From CBDVBE01 sp964543525 (GTDB lineage Bacteria > Fibrobacterota > Chitinivibrionia > Chitinivibrionales > JANQEN01), in contig CAZIYW010000079.1 of NCBI GenBank assembly GCA_964543525.1, forward strand, positions 1 to 24,000: a DNA stretch of 24,000 bases, written 5' to 3'. Below, piece by piece: positions 7,217 through 14,616 of the stretch. The position numbers and the translations under genes were made by a program. The notes beneath the pieces were generated by a model, which was not told where the DNA came from, ran no database searches, and saw only the letters and a program-made list of their open reading frames with translations. How positions within the stretch are numbered: the first letter of the stretch is position 1; every line of letters starts with the position of its first letter.

Positions 7217-7298
7217 CGGAGCACGGATAATAAAATAAAGGAGAAGTATTCGGGGCCAGATATTTAACTATAATAACCGGTAAGGCGGGAGACTTATT

Positions 7299-9158
7299 AT
7301 GAGTATGTGGCAGGATCAGTACAGCGAGAAAATTGTTACAGCGCAGCGCGCCATTTCATTAATTCGTCCCGGTGCCCGGATATTTATCGGTACCGGCTGC
7401 GGACAACCGCAGACATTGGTTGATGAGCTGATTCAGGGGCATAATGAGATAATAGATGCTGAGATTTATCATCTGCTTACCCGTGGTACTGCGCCGTATA
7501 TCCGTGAAGAGTATACCAAGAAATTCAGGACCTGCAGTTTTTTCCTGGCACCCAATGTACGGGAGGGAATTGTCAGCGGCCGGGGTGACTATACGCCCAT
7601 TTTTTTATCTGAAATCCCCAGGCTCTTTCATTCCGGTAATATACCACTGGATGTGTCACTTATCCAGACAAGCCCGCCGGATAAAAACGGCTATCTCAGT
7701 CTCGGTATTTCCGTTGATATTGTCAAATCAGCCGTGCAGAACAGTAGAATCGTTATTGCTGAGGTAAATAAAAAGATGCCTATGACACTGGGTGATTCGT
7801 TTATTCCGCTCGATATGGTGGATGCAATTGTGGAGAGTGATCGGGACATTTTGGAATATACGCTTCCCGAGTCGGACGACATTATTGAAGCTATAGGTAA
7901 GAATGTGGCGTCGCTTATTGATGATGGGGCGACTATTGAAGTCGGTATCGGTACTATCCCGCAGGCAGTACTGCAGTATATTCGGGATAAGAATGATATA
8001 GGAGTGCATACGGAGATGTTTAATGACGCCATTATTCCCCTGGTACAAAACGGCGTTATTAACGGTAAGCGAAAAGAGATAAATACCGGTAAAATAACTG
8101 CGAGTTTCTGTATGGGTACCCGTACGCTCTATGATTTCATTGACGATAACCAGATGTTTGAATTCAAGCCTTCCGAATATGTAAACGATCCGTTTGTTAT
8201 CAGTCAACACAACACCATGATTGCGATTAACGTCGCTATTGAGATAGACATGACCGGGCAGGTGTGTTCCGACTCTATCGGCTGGGATTTTTACAGTGGT
8301 ATCGGCGGCCAGGTTGACTTCAACCGCGGTGCGGCGCGGGCGAAAAACGGTAAAGCGATTATCGCCTTACCGTCAACGGCAAAGAATGGAACAATATCCC
8401 GTATTGTACCGCGATTGACCGAAGGCGCGGGTGTGGTAACAACCCGGGGCGATGTACATTATGTTGTCACTGAATACGGCATTGCACATCTGTTCGGCAA
8501 AAATATCCGTGAACGTATCATGGCACTCGCTGAAATCGCTCATCCTGATTTTAAGAATGAGATCTACCGTGAAGCCAAAAAACGTAATTATATCTTTCCT
8601 TTTATTAAAGAATTACCTCCCCAGGCCACAAAATATCCAAAGGAGTTTGAAGTACGAAAAACGCTTAAGGACGGAACGGAGGTATTATTCAGACCGGTCA
8701 AGCCCTCCGATGCTCATCCGCTGCGTGACATGTGTTATGCACTTTCCGAGCGTTCAATTGCTTTCCGGTTTTTCCAGCCCATAAAGGCATTCCCCCATAA
8801 ATTCATTCAGGATTTTACCCATATAGATTACTCCCGTGACATGGCAATTGCCGCTATTACCGGGGAAAAGGGGGAGGAGACCATCATCGGCGTGGGGCAT
8901 TATTTCCTGCACCCGAAAGATAATCATGCCGAGGTGTCATTCCTGGTAAGAGATGACTGGCAGGCAAAGGGGATCGGTACCAATCTTTTTAACATTCTGA
9001 TCGATATCGCAAAACAGCGGGGTATTGAAGGCTTTGAAGCCTGTGTGCTGGTAAGCAATCACACGATGCTGCAGGTCTTCTACAATTCAGGATTCCAGAT
9101 TTCCACAAAACGTGAAGAAGACATTTATTTTATCACCTTTGATTTAAAAAAAGAATAG
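7299..9158 (+). CDS. Acetyl-CoA hydrolase/CoA-transferase fused to GNAT acetyltransferase
   Basis: A 619-residue cytoplasmic fusion. Residues 1-440 form a class I-type acyl-CoA transferase/hydrolase of the acetyl-CoA hydrolase, 4-hydroxybutyrate and butyryl-CoA:acetate CoA-transferase group. Motifs are IGTGCGQPQTL (30-40), the expected catalytic glutamate E239 in VHTEMFND, and the CoA-binding loop region GIGGQVDFNRGAARA (334-348). Residues about 450-619 form a GNAT domain with the acetyl-CoA pyrophosphate loop QAKGIG (555-560), NH-ML--FY--GF near 587-599, and an N-terminal RPVKPSD. The transferase exchanges CoA between acyl-CoA and acetate. The GNAT part may acetylate proteins or small molecules, and its target is unknown. 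GGGAG precedes the ATG by about 9 nt. The stop lies 3 bp from the convergent gene. Fusions of this order are known in other bacteria. Confidence 0.92.
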   Translation: MSMWQDQYSEKIVTAQRAISLIRPGARIFIGTGCGQPQTLVDELIQGHNEIIDAEIYHLLTRGTAPYIREEYTKKFRTCSFFLAPNVREGIVSGRGDYTPIFLSEIPRLFHSGNIPLDVSLIQTSPPDKNGYLSLGISVDIVKSAVQNSRIVIAEVNKKMPMTLGDSFIPLDMVDAIVESDRDILEYTLPESDDIIEAIGKNVASLIDDGATIEVGIGTIPQAVLQYIRDKNDIGVHTEMFNDAIIPLVQNGVINGKRKEINTGKITASFCMGTRTLYDFIDDNQMFEFKPSEYVNDPFVISQHNTMIAINVAIEIDMTGQVCSDSIGWDFYSGIGGQVDFNRGAARAKNGKAIIALPSTAKNGTISRIVPRLTEGAGVVTTRGDVHYVVTEYGIAHLFGKNIRERIMALAEIAHPDFKNEIYREAKKRNYIFPFIKELPPQATKYPKEFEVRKTLKDGTEVLFRPVKPSDAHPLRDMCYALSERSIAFRFFQPIKAFPHKFIQDFTHIDYSRDMAIAAITGEKGEETIIGVGHYFLHPKDNHAEVSFLVRDDWQAKGIGTNLFNILIDIAKQRGIEGFEACVLVSNHTMLQVFYNSGFQISTKREEDIYFITFDLKKE

Positions 9159-9161
9159 GAA

Positions 9162-10337
9162 TCAGTGAACACTGAAACTTCTTTGAAAGCCGAATTTAAT
9201 CAGTTCAAGTGCAAGAGTTATATAGAAGGAATCTGTCCCCAGATCACTTCGTATCCGATAGAATTTATTGTATCGGTATCCTACCTCCAGTCTTATGGCA
9301 AGGTCCGGTTTTGGTGTCGAGGAAATAAATTCAGTGTCATAAAAAGCAATTCGAAAGTGTGAGCTGAAACCGGCTTTTACCCCTATCACAGCCGGAAGGG
9401 AGAAGTCTTTTCTTACCAGCGGTGAGGTATGAAATCCTCCGACGCCAACAAAGGGGGTAATGTACACGCGATCTCTGATGGAAATAATGTGTCCGACAGC
9501 CGTCTCAAAAAAGATGTCACGATATGAGGTGCCTGTAAACACAGTATCTTCATTCACTATGAGATTACTCTTTGCGCCCTTGGTGGCAACAGAAAGTGAT
9601 ACGGTAATTGCAAAGCCGCGAAGATACATATCAACGAACCCGTGAAAGGCGATCTTGTCCTGAAAAAGCAGGTTAGGTTCTTTCCCGAAATTAATAAATG
9701 AGTAACCCATTCCTCCCATAATGCCGTGATGGCGGTAGGTATACCTGATAAAGTAATTATAGAGTACCAGGTTGTGATAGGGAGAATTCGGATAATTCAC
9801 CAGATATTGTATAACCTTTTTCTGGGTACAGTCAAAGATGATGTCCAGAAATTCCCACAACAGTACTTCCTCAGGGTACCTGTTTTTAAATACAGTCACT
9901 TTCTGCCGGTAATTCTGCAAAAGAAAGGGAGAAAGATTGTCATGATGAGGGATTGTATGTCGATAGGGATCATACCGGGGAGGACGAGTGATAATTACCT
10001 CAACGTCAGCGGTATCCGCTAGTGATAAATGATTTTTAAAGAAATCCGGTCTCTTTAGGGAGTCAATGTTTCCTTTCAACAACTCGATGAGAATTCGCTC
10101 ATGGCCCGAGAGCCATTCGCGATTGAGTGTGGTGAGTGTATCGCAGAAACTGATGACCATATCAATACTGTCGATTGCACCTTTTTGAAAGTAATGGATG
10201 ATGATGCTGCGGGCTGCGGAGGATATCTTTTCCGGATTATTCGGATAGTTCTTCAGTGTCTCCTGTATGCCGTTTGCGGAAACAGAGATATGCAGGATCA
10301 GTGTAAATACACAATAATATTTTTTGACAAAATTCAT
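9162..10337 (-). CDS. Exported protein with helical N-terminus and beta-barrel-like C-terminus
   Basis: A 391-residue protein with a signal peptide (MNFVKKYYCVFTLILHISVSA, likely cut near residue 21). Residues 24-200 look alpha-helical, with TPR-like spacing and repeated NYPN-P motifs. Residues about 205-391 alternate short amphipathic beta-strands rich in aromatic residues and glycine (MGGMGYSFINFG, ITPFVGVGGFH, AIRLEVGYRY), as in a small outer-membrane barrel. The C-terminus (SFYITLALELIKFGFQRSFSVH) is strand-like, but the last residue is not aromatic. The family is not recognised. It could be a cell-envelope protein linked to the beta-helix gene 67 bp upstream on the same strand. The Shine-Dalgarno is weak (AGAGAC). 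Only 3 bp separate it from the convergent CoA-transferase gene, and no terminator fits there. Confidence 0.7.
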   Translation of the reverse strand: MNFVKKYYCVFTLILHISVSANGIQETLKNYPNNPEKISSAARSIIIHYFQKGAIDSIDMVISFCDTLTTLNREWLSGHERILIELLKGNIDSLKRPDFFKNHLSLADTADVEVIITRPPRYDPYRHTIPHHDNLSPFLLQNYRQKVTVFKNRYPEEVLLWEFLDIIFDCTQKKVIQYLVNYPNSPYHNLVLYNYFIRYTYRHHGIMGGMGYSFINFGKEPNLLFQDKIAFHGFVDMYLRGFAITVSLSVATKGAKSNLIVNEDTVFTGTSYRDIFFETAVGHIISIRDRVYITPFVGVGGFHTSPLVRKDFSLPAVIGVKAGFSSHFRIAFYDTEFISSTPKPDLAIRLEVGYRYNKFYRIRSDLGTDSFYITLALELIKFGFQRSFSVH

Positions 10338-10404
10338 ATTCAGTCTCTACAGAAATCACGGCGAACAGATTGAAACGGTAATGCATTTATTATACTATAC
10401 GCGA

Positions 10405-11451
10405 TCAATGAAATAATAGTATTTGTGAAAATCGTCCGGTACCGTAGAGTACCGTCCCCAGGTACAGTCCCTTTGCAAATGGTATCACCGGCAGGGTGCT
10501 GCAGTAATATGGTGGGTGGAAATTGCCGTTGATGCCGTTCTTTTCATATACTTTTCTACCCGACACGGTAAAAAGTTGGAAAGTTACCGAGGTACCCGGG
10601 GCTGTGCTCAGTCGTATCCGGATGGTATTATCTGCACAAACCCGGATACGCGGCTGTCTTTGCGGTATCGCGCCGGTTTTCGGAAAAAAGGTGCTGTGGA
10701 CAATACCACCGTACTCGAAGCAGCCGATGTCGGGCAGTGAATCACGTTTACTCCCGAGAATATCATCCTTCGGCATATATGTTCCATCGGCGCCGTCTGT
10801 GGCAGGACTGGTTACCGGAATCGCCCCGTAGGCAAAAACCAGTCGTTCAAACTCCTGCCTGACGGTAGTATTGCCGCTTATAAATTGCTCCAGTGTTTCA
10901 TCCCATACCGGGAGGATGATATTTTCCCGATTGTCTTCCAGTTCAGGATCCGCGACCACCCTGCCGGTATCATCTGCGGGAAGCACGGAGCCATGAGTCG
11001 GTAAATCGCCGTCTGCATTCCAGAACAGGTTGTTATACAACACAATGGAGTTGACGTCAACATCGCCATAGATATCGATAAACCGGTTTGTCATGGTACC
11101 GGTGGGATCGGACCAGATATTGTTGTAAATAAAGAAGTTGTCGATTGGCGGATTGTCTCCTTCGGTGCCGATACGGAAGCCATAATAGGCATTTTCCGCA
11201 GTGATAACTACCCAGCGTTCAAAGGACTCGGTGAGATAGTTTCTGCCGTTATAAATACCGTCCTTTACGATTATCGTGTCACCGCCGACGGAAGGTATTG
11301 TTGCGACGGCATAGTCGATGGTTGCCCAGGGACTGGCGGAAGAACCGTCCCCGGAATTATTGTCGCCGTCGGGTGCGACAAAATAGCGGTTTGCAACTGA
11401 CGGAGCTGAGGAGAGAAGAATATACAGCAACAGGTACCGGAACAGAGGCAT
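10405..11451 (-). CDS. Secreted parallel beta-helix protein with C-terminal sorting-like domain
   Basis: A 348-residue secreted protein with a signal peptide (MPLFRYLLLYILLSSAPSVA). It continues with the typical opening of DUF1565/pectate-lyase-like right-handed beta-helix proteins: YFVAPDGDNNSGDGSSASPW then GDTIIVKDGIYNG (about 23-69). Only one more helix-like section follows (YGFRIGTEGDNPP, FFIYNNIWSDPTG, IVLYNNLFWN, about 89-145), then DIGCFEYG (about 241-248). The final ~75 residues (IRIRLSTAPG-SVTFQLFTVSGRKVYE...FAKGLYLGTVLYG) resemble secretion-linked C-terminal sorting or FlgD-like domains. For a beta-helix protein the core is short, and the jump at ITAENAYYGFRIG looks like an in-frame internal loss. 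AAGGAG lies 6 nt before the ATG. Substrate and activity are unknown; a polysaccharide-related role is only a guess. Confidence 0.75.
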   Translation of the reverse strand: MPLFRYLLLYILLSSAPSVANRYFVAPDGDNNSGDGSSASPWATIDYAVATIPSVGGDTIIVKDGIYNGRNYLTESFERWVVITAENAYYGFRIGTEGDNPPIDNFFIYNNIWSDPTGTMTNRFIDIYGDVDVNSIVLYNNLFWNADGDLPTHGSVLPADDTGRVVADPELEDNRENIILPVWDETLEQFISGNTTVRQEFERLVFAYGAIPVTSPATDGADGTYMPKDDILGSKRDSLPDIGCFEYGGIVHSTFFPKTGAIPQRQPRIRVCADNTIRIRLSTAPGTSVTFQLFTVSGRKVYEKNGINGNFHPPYYCSTLPVIPFAKGLYLGTVLYGTGRFSQILLFH

Positions 11452-11630
11452 AGGTGCTCCTTGCGAAAGGGTTGATTGTGTGGATACCGGTTGGTATTTG
11501 TTAACACTTTACCGAAACACCCCAAATCCTCCAGAGGGGGACTTATAGAGAAATAACTTGATAATAGAGGTGACACCTTGATAGTCCATCTACGGTTGAT
11601 TTAGGGAGCACTCCTGAATACGTTGAAACT

Positions 11631-11646
11631 ATTGTACCATTGTACC
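11631..11646. repeat. Tandem ATTGTACC repeat
   Basis: Two perfect, adjacent 8-bp copies of ATTGTACC occur. They end 4 bp upstream of the -35 element of the porin-CotH promoter, the classical place for an activator site, and also lie about 180 bp upstream of the divergent beta-helix gene. Confidence 0.55.
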
Positions 11647-11650
11647 ATGT

Positions 11651-11678
11651 TTGATCCCTGCTAAATAATCTATATAAT
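11651..11678 (+). promoter_or_regulatory. Promoter of porin-CotH operon
   Basis: TTGATC (11651-11656) and a perfect TATAAT (11673-11678) are 16 bp apart. This gives a leader of about 90 nt before the ATG at 11775. The -35 matches consensus at four of six bases, consistent with help from an activator bound at the adjacent tandem repeat. Confidence 0.55.
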
Positions 11679-11774
11679 TACGATTCGGAATGAGAATATG
11701 AATGCACTATTTTATTTTATGAGAGGTTCCGGCCAGGTTAAAAAAGATACTAACTTAAAGAAGTGAGTGAATTG

Positions 11775-12824
11775 ATGAAACTGTCCTTATGCGTTATACT
11801 TGTGGTATGTTCTGTCCAGCTATTATTCGGTAAAGATAAAGACAAGGTGCGGGCAAAGCTCTCCGGTGAATTAATGGCTGGTATCGCCTATGAATACAAG
11901 GGCGCCAAATCCAAAGAGCATAATTTCACCGTGTATGATGATGAAACAATACAGATAGGCAAAGCGGAACTGGAGACGACGATAAAGGCCGGATCCGGGG
12001 TGAAAGGCCGCTTTGAGCTGGAGGCGGATTATAACCTTGCCGGTGTGCGACTTGAAGAGTGCTGGATACAGTTTAAATTTAAAAAACCGCTCCGGCTGCG
12101 GCTGGGAAATCAACGAAAGGTTTTTGGCATGGAAGAACTGCATGGTTCGAAAACGCGGCCGACCATTCATCGCTCCTTTCTTAACCGGTACATCCATTCG
12201 TTCGGCGTACTGTCATATGATCCGTTAATACAGCTACGTGGCAGGATGGGCCTGCAGGAAAATAGACTTACCTGGTATGCGATTACCGGTGCGGATCCTG
12301 ATGTACGGATTTTCGGTAATATTGCATTCTGGCTTGACTGGAAATACGGAACCGTCGGTTTTTCCGATTTGTATGCCTGGCACTGGAATAAGAAATATTT
12401 TCCCCATACCAACTGCAATCTCGGTGTTCTGAGCTGTGAATATTTTATAAAAGAGTGGTACGGCTCTATGGAAATCTTTTCCGGCGTAGACCCCAATGCC
12501 TCTGATATTACCCGGCAGATGGGAGAGTATAGAAAAGTCTGTTTTATTGCGTCAAAAATACTGGTGAAAAGGAAATTCCCTGTTCCGGAAAAATTCATTA
12601 ATGGTATAGAACCGCTTTTTTCCGGCTCGTGGCTGATGAATGATACCAAAACACCTTCACAGGGATTTGGTGAAGTACTGGCCGGACTGATAATTCATTT
12701 CGGAACAAAACTCCGGGTCCGCTGGATGACCGACGGTTCGATTATCTATACCCATGATTATGCCGGTGTTGCCTGGGGGAGATACAATTATAAAATAGCC
12801 AGTCAGGTGCATCTGGTATGGTAA
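11775..12824 (+). CDS. Outer-membrane porin-like beta-barrel protein
   Basis: A 349-residue protein from the preferred ATG. The frame is open from a GTG at 11763, but the ATG directly begins a signal peptide (MKLSLCVILVVCSVQLLFG, cut near residue 19). The mature protein is made of alternating beta-strands: KGRFELEADYNLAGVRLEECWIQF, then PLRLRLGNQRKVFGMEEL, a motif seen in phosphate-selective-porin-like (OprO/OprP) barrels where a strand is followed by QRKPFG-EE. It ends in an aromatic residue (SQVHLVW), as expected for an outer-membrane barrel recognised by BAM. The substrate is unknown. Its stop overlaps the start of the CotH gene by 7 bp, so the two are co-transcribed and probably translationally coupled. 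A promoter lies about 100 bp upstream. Confidence 0.75.
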   Translation: MKLSLCVILVVCSVQLLFGKDKDKVRAKLSGELMAGIAYEYKGAKSKEHNFTVYDDETIQIGKAELETTIKAGSGVKGRFELEADYNLAGVRLEECWIQFKFKKPLRLRLGNQRKVFGMEELHGSKTRPTIHRSFLNRYIHSFGVLSYDPLIQLRGRMGLQENRLTWYAITGADPDVRIFGNIAFWLDWKYGTVGFSDLYAWHWNKKYFPHTNCNLGVLSCEYFIKEWYGSMEIFSGVDPNASDITRQMGEYRKVCFIASKILVKRKFPVPEKFINGIEPLFSGSWLMNDTKTPSQGFGEVLAGLIIHFGTKLRVRWMTDGSIIYTHDYAGVAWGRYNYKIASQVHLVW

Positions 12825-13939
12825 GGTTGCTTTACAAAGTATTATTACTCCTGTGGGGACTTACTTTTACGGTATGGTTTTGTTCTTGTGTTGAACAGAT
12901 TCAGCCTGTTGCAGGTCCGCCGGATGATGGTATCGAGCATTTATCTATTATTATCGGAAAGGACAATCTGACGGCATTACAGAAGTCCACCTTTATTGAC
13001 CGATGGTTTCCGCTGTATCTGGAGAAGGATACCGGTGAGTGTACCGCACGCATCAGAATGCACGGCGGCCTTGCACGTCATTTTCCTAAAAAAACCTATA
13101 AAGTTGAGGTCTATTCCGGATACCCTGAAAAAGTAGGAGATGCATTCCAGTTATCCGCCCAGTATAACGATACCAGCTTCTGCCGTTACCGGTTGGCACA
13201 ATATCTATTTTCGAAAGCGGGGCTCCTTTGTCCCGAGGTAAAGCCGGTGCACCTGTTTTTTGATAACTGTTATTACGGCTTATATCTTCGGATTGAGATG
13301 GTAGATGAGCTTTTTTTACATCGAAGAAATCTGCCGGTGGCAAGTCTATATAAAGCTAAGAGTAATTCCTGGTTCTCTTCGAAGTATGGTATTGTCCCCC
13401 AAGCGCATTTTGATAAAAAACTACCTGTAAATGATATGTCGTATGCAGATCTGGAACAGCTTTTTCTTTTACTCGATAAGGGAATAACGGTTGCCGATAC
13501 TGTTCCGTTAGAAAATCTTCTGGACATTCACAATGTACTTGATTATTACGCCGTTGCAGTTCTTATACGGCATTACGACGGTATTATTAAAAATTTTTAT
13601 CTCTACTATAATCCGATAATTAGAAAATTTCAGTTTATTCCCTGGGATTTTGATTTGACCTTTTATGGGAATCCTCATTTGACATATAACTGGCGGAATA
13701 ATCTTTTTGAACAACTAATGGCGATTGATTCATATTCCTCCTATGTAGAAAATCGTATGAAAGAACTGTTTCAGTACGATGAACTGACTGCCTTACTTAC
13801 CGCTTTAGCGGCTGAGGTAAAACAGGCATTGGAACTGGACCCGTGGCTTCAGAAAGAAAACAGAGATTTTAATGGTGAGGTGAATGAATTGTACTGGTAT
13901 TTTTCGCGAATGAATGTTTTACTTCAGTCCAAAAAGTAA
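12818..13939 (+). CDS. CotH kinase family lipoprotein
   Basis: A 373-residue protein with a lipoprotein-type signal (MVRLLYKVLLLLWGLTFTVW, lipobox FCSC, lipidated Cys24). The body matches the CotH family, atypical protein kinases first known from spore-coat assembly. Visible motifs are the nucleotide-binding region RMHGG--R-FPKKTYKVEV (80-98), GLYLRIEMVDELFL (154-167), and the catalytic and metal-binding segments IRHYDGIIKNFYLYY (250-264, D254 and N259) and FIPWDFDLTFYG (273-284, D277 and D279). All key acidic residues expected for activity appear present. Export plus lipidation places it at the envelope, where it may phosphorylate surface proteins or glycans. Its ATG lies inside the end of the porin gene (7-bp overlap). 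A terminator about 260 bp downstream ends the transcript unless an earlier stop exists. Confidence 0.88.
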   Translation: MVRLLYKVLLLLWGLTFTVWFCSCVEQIQPVAGPPDDGIEHLSIIIGKDNLTALQKSTFIDRWFPLYLEKDTGECTARIRMHGGLARHFPKKTYKVEVYSGYPEKVGDAFQLSAQYNDTSFCRYRLAQYLFSKAGLLCPEVKPVHLFFDNCYYGLYLRIEMVDELFLHRRNLPVASLYKAKSNSWFSSKYGIVPQAHFDKKLPVNDMSYADLEQLFLLLDKGITVADTVPLENLLDIHNVLDYYAVAVLIRHYDGIIKNFYLYYNPIIRKFQFIPWDFDLTFYGNPHLTYNWRNNLFEQLMAIDSYSSYVENRMKELFQYDELTALLTALAAEVKQALELDPWLQKENRDFNGEVNELYWYFSRMNVLLQSKK

Positions 13940-14073
13940 AAACAAATTCTCTTTTCCGGGTAGCGGTTGAAAATAAACAAGTTACAAGCCAGCCGTTTTT
14001 CCGGTCGGATATCCTTAATATAGTAGTGGGTATATTTTGTCTGCCGCTACACACTTTTTACCATTTTTAATAC

Positions 14074-14102
14074 TTGACGATATATTCTAAAAGCAGTATT
14101 TT
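14074..14102 (+). promoter_or_regulatory. Orphan promoter-like sequence
   Basis: TTGACG (14074-14079) and TATTTT (14097-14102) are exactly 17 bp apart. No gene starts before the terminator at 14201-14235, so if it is active the product would be an RNA of roughly 125 nt. Confidence 0.35.
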
Positions 14103-14200
14103 GAACGAGGAATACAGCCTGTCATTTTAAACACGTGCCGAATATTGCGAGTGCATAAATACTTATTACGTATTAAGAAATTTACAGGGAAATTAAAAGA

Positions 14201-14235
14201 TACCTGCGGTATAGAGCCACAGGTACCTTTTTTTT
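14201..14235 (+). terminator. Rho-independent terminator
   Basis: TACCTGCGG (14201-14209) pairs with CCACAGGTA (14216-14224), with one mismatch and a 6-nt loop. CC and eight T residues follow. It is a strong intrinsic terminator on the plus strand, serving the porin-CotH operon and/or a short RNA. Confidence 0.8.
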
Positions 14236-14283
14236 ATGGGTGGGAAAGAAAAGCAATGAATCGGAGCACACAGTTATATGGCG

Positions 14284-14597
14284 ATGAAAATAGGATTTGA
14301 TAATGAAAAGTGTCATAGGGTGCAAAGACCCCTGCCATCCCTGAGCGGTTCAATCGGTCTAGTGATGAGCTATACCTTTAGTTTGGCGGAAAACTTCTGT
14401 TTGACTATCATGCTTTACGGGTATTGCCCGGATTTGATGCCAATGTGAAGATGCGGCAGCTGCAGAAGTTGAAAGAATTGCGGGGATGTGACCTGCATAT
14501 TGCGCATATCTCGAAATCCGGAGATGAAGTTTGACTGCGAAAACTGGGAGTTAATCTAGCCAGAGATCCTGATTTTTCAACTAAAGCTCTTTTGTAA
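14284..14597 (+). pseudogene. Decayed DUF1846 family gene (internal deletion, frameshift, stops)
   Basis: Conceptual translation across frames recovers both ends of a DUF1846 protein (PF08903), normally about 500 residues. Frame 1 starts MKIGFDNEKCHRVQ. After a frameshift near 14325 the other frame reads AIPERFNRSSDELYL, a TAG in place of the usual Glu, then FGGKLLFDYHALRVLPGFDA. It runs directly into a C-terminal-like LKELRGCDLHIAHISKSGDE, a TGA, and LRKLGVNLARDPDFSTKALL before the final TAA (14595-14597). From memory of the family, the first part corresponds to about residues 1-65 and the second to the last 40 or so, so some 400 codons are missing between them. No function is expected. It ends 19 bp before pyrG, so its loss has moved that gene's upstream region. 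Confidence 0.78.
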
Positions 14598-14616
14598 ACT
14601 AATTCAGGAGGGAATA

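Larger units (their letters stand above)
6858..7298. other. Divergent intergenic region with regulatory sites
   Basis: These 441 bp contain no convincing gene; short ORFs lack ribosome sites and homology-like features. They hold the copy B promoter region for the minus-strand gene, the 7067-7091 inverted repeat and the 7198-7244 imperfect dyad in front of the CoA-transferase gene. CAGAAATA near 6983 and TATTTCTG near 7045 form a distant inverted pair followed by T7, a weak terminator-like arrangement. Confidence 0.5.
11452..11762. other. Divergent intergenic region
   Basis: This 311-bp region separates the minus-strand beta-helix gene from the porin-CotH operon. It holds a tandem repeat of ATTGTACC (11631-11638 and 11639-11646) and a good plus-strand promoter. 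No convincing minus-strand promoter was found; only its ribosome site (AAGGAG) is clear. Confidence 0.5.
13940..14283. other. Intergenic region with promoter-like and terminator elements
   Basis: This 344-bp stretch after the CotH gene contains no ORF of note. It holds a promoter-like pair at 14074-14102 and an intrinsic terminator at 14201-14235. They could bracket a short RNA or simply end the CotH transcript. Confidence 0.5.

Noticed and set aside
9159..9161. Terminator between the CoA-transferase and the convergent envelope-protein gene
   Set aside because: Only 3 bp separate the stop codons, and no hairpin with a T-tract is seen around the junction.
13086..13714. Minus-strand ORFs inside the CotH gene
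   Set aside because: They are shadows of a well-supported kinase-family gene and lack ribosome sites.
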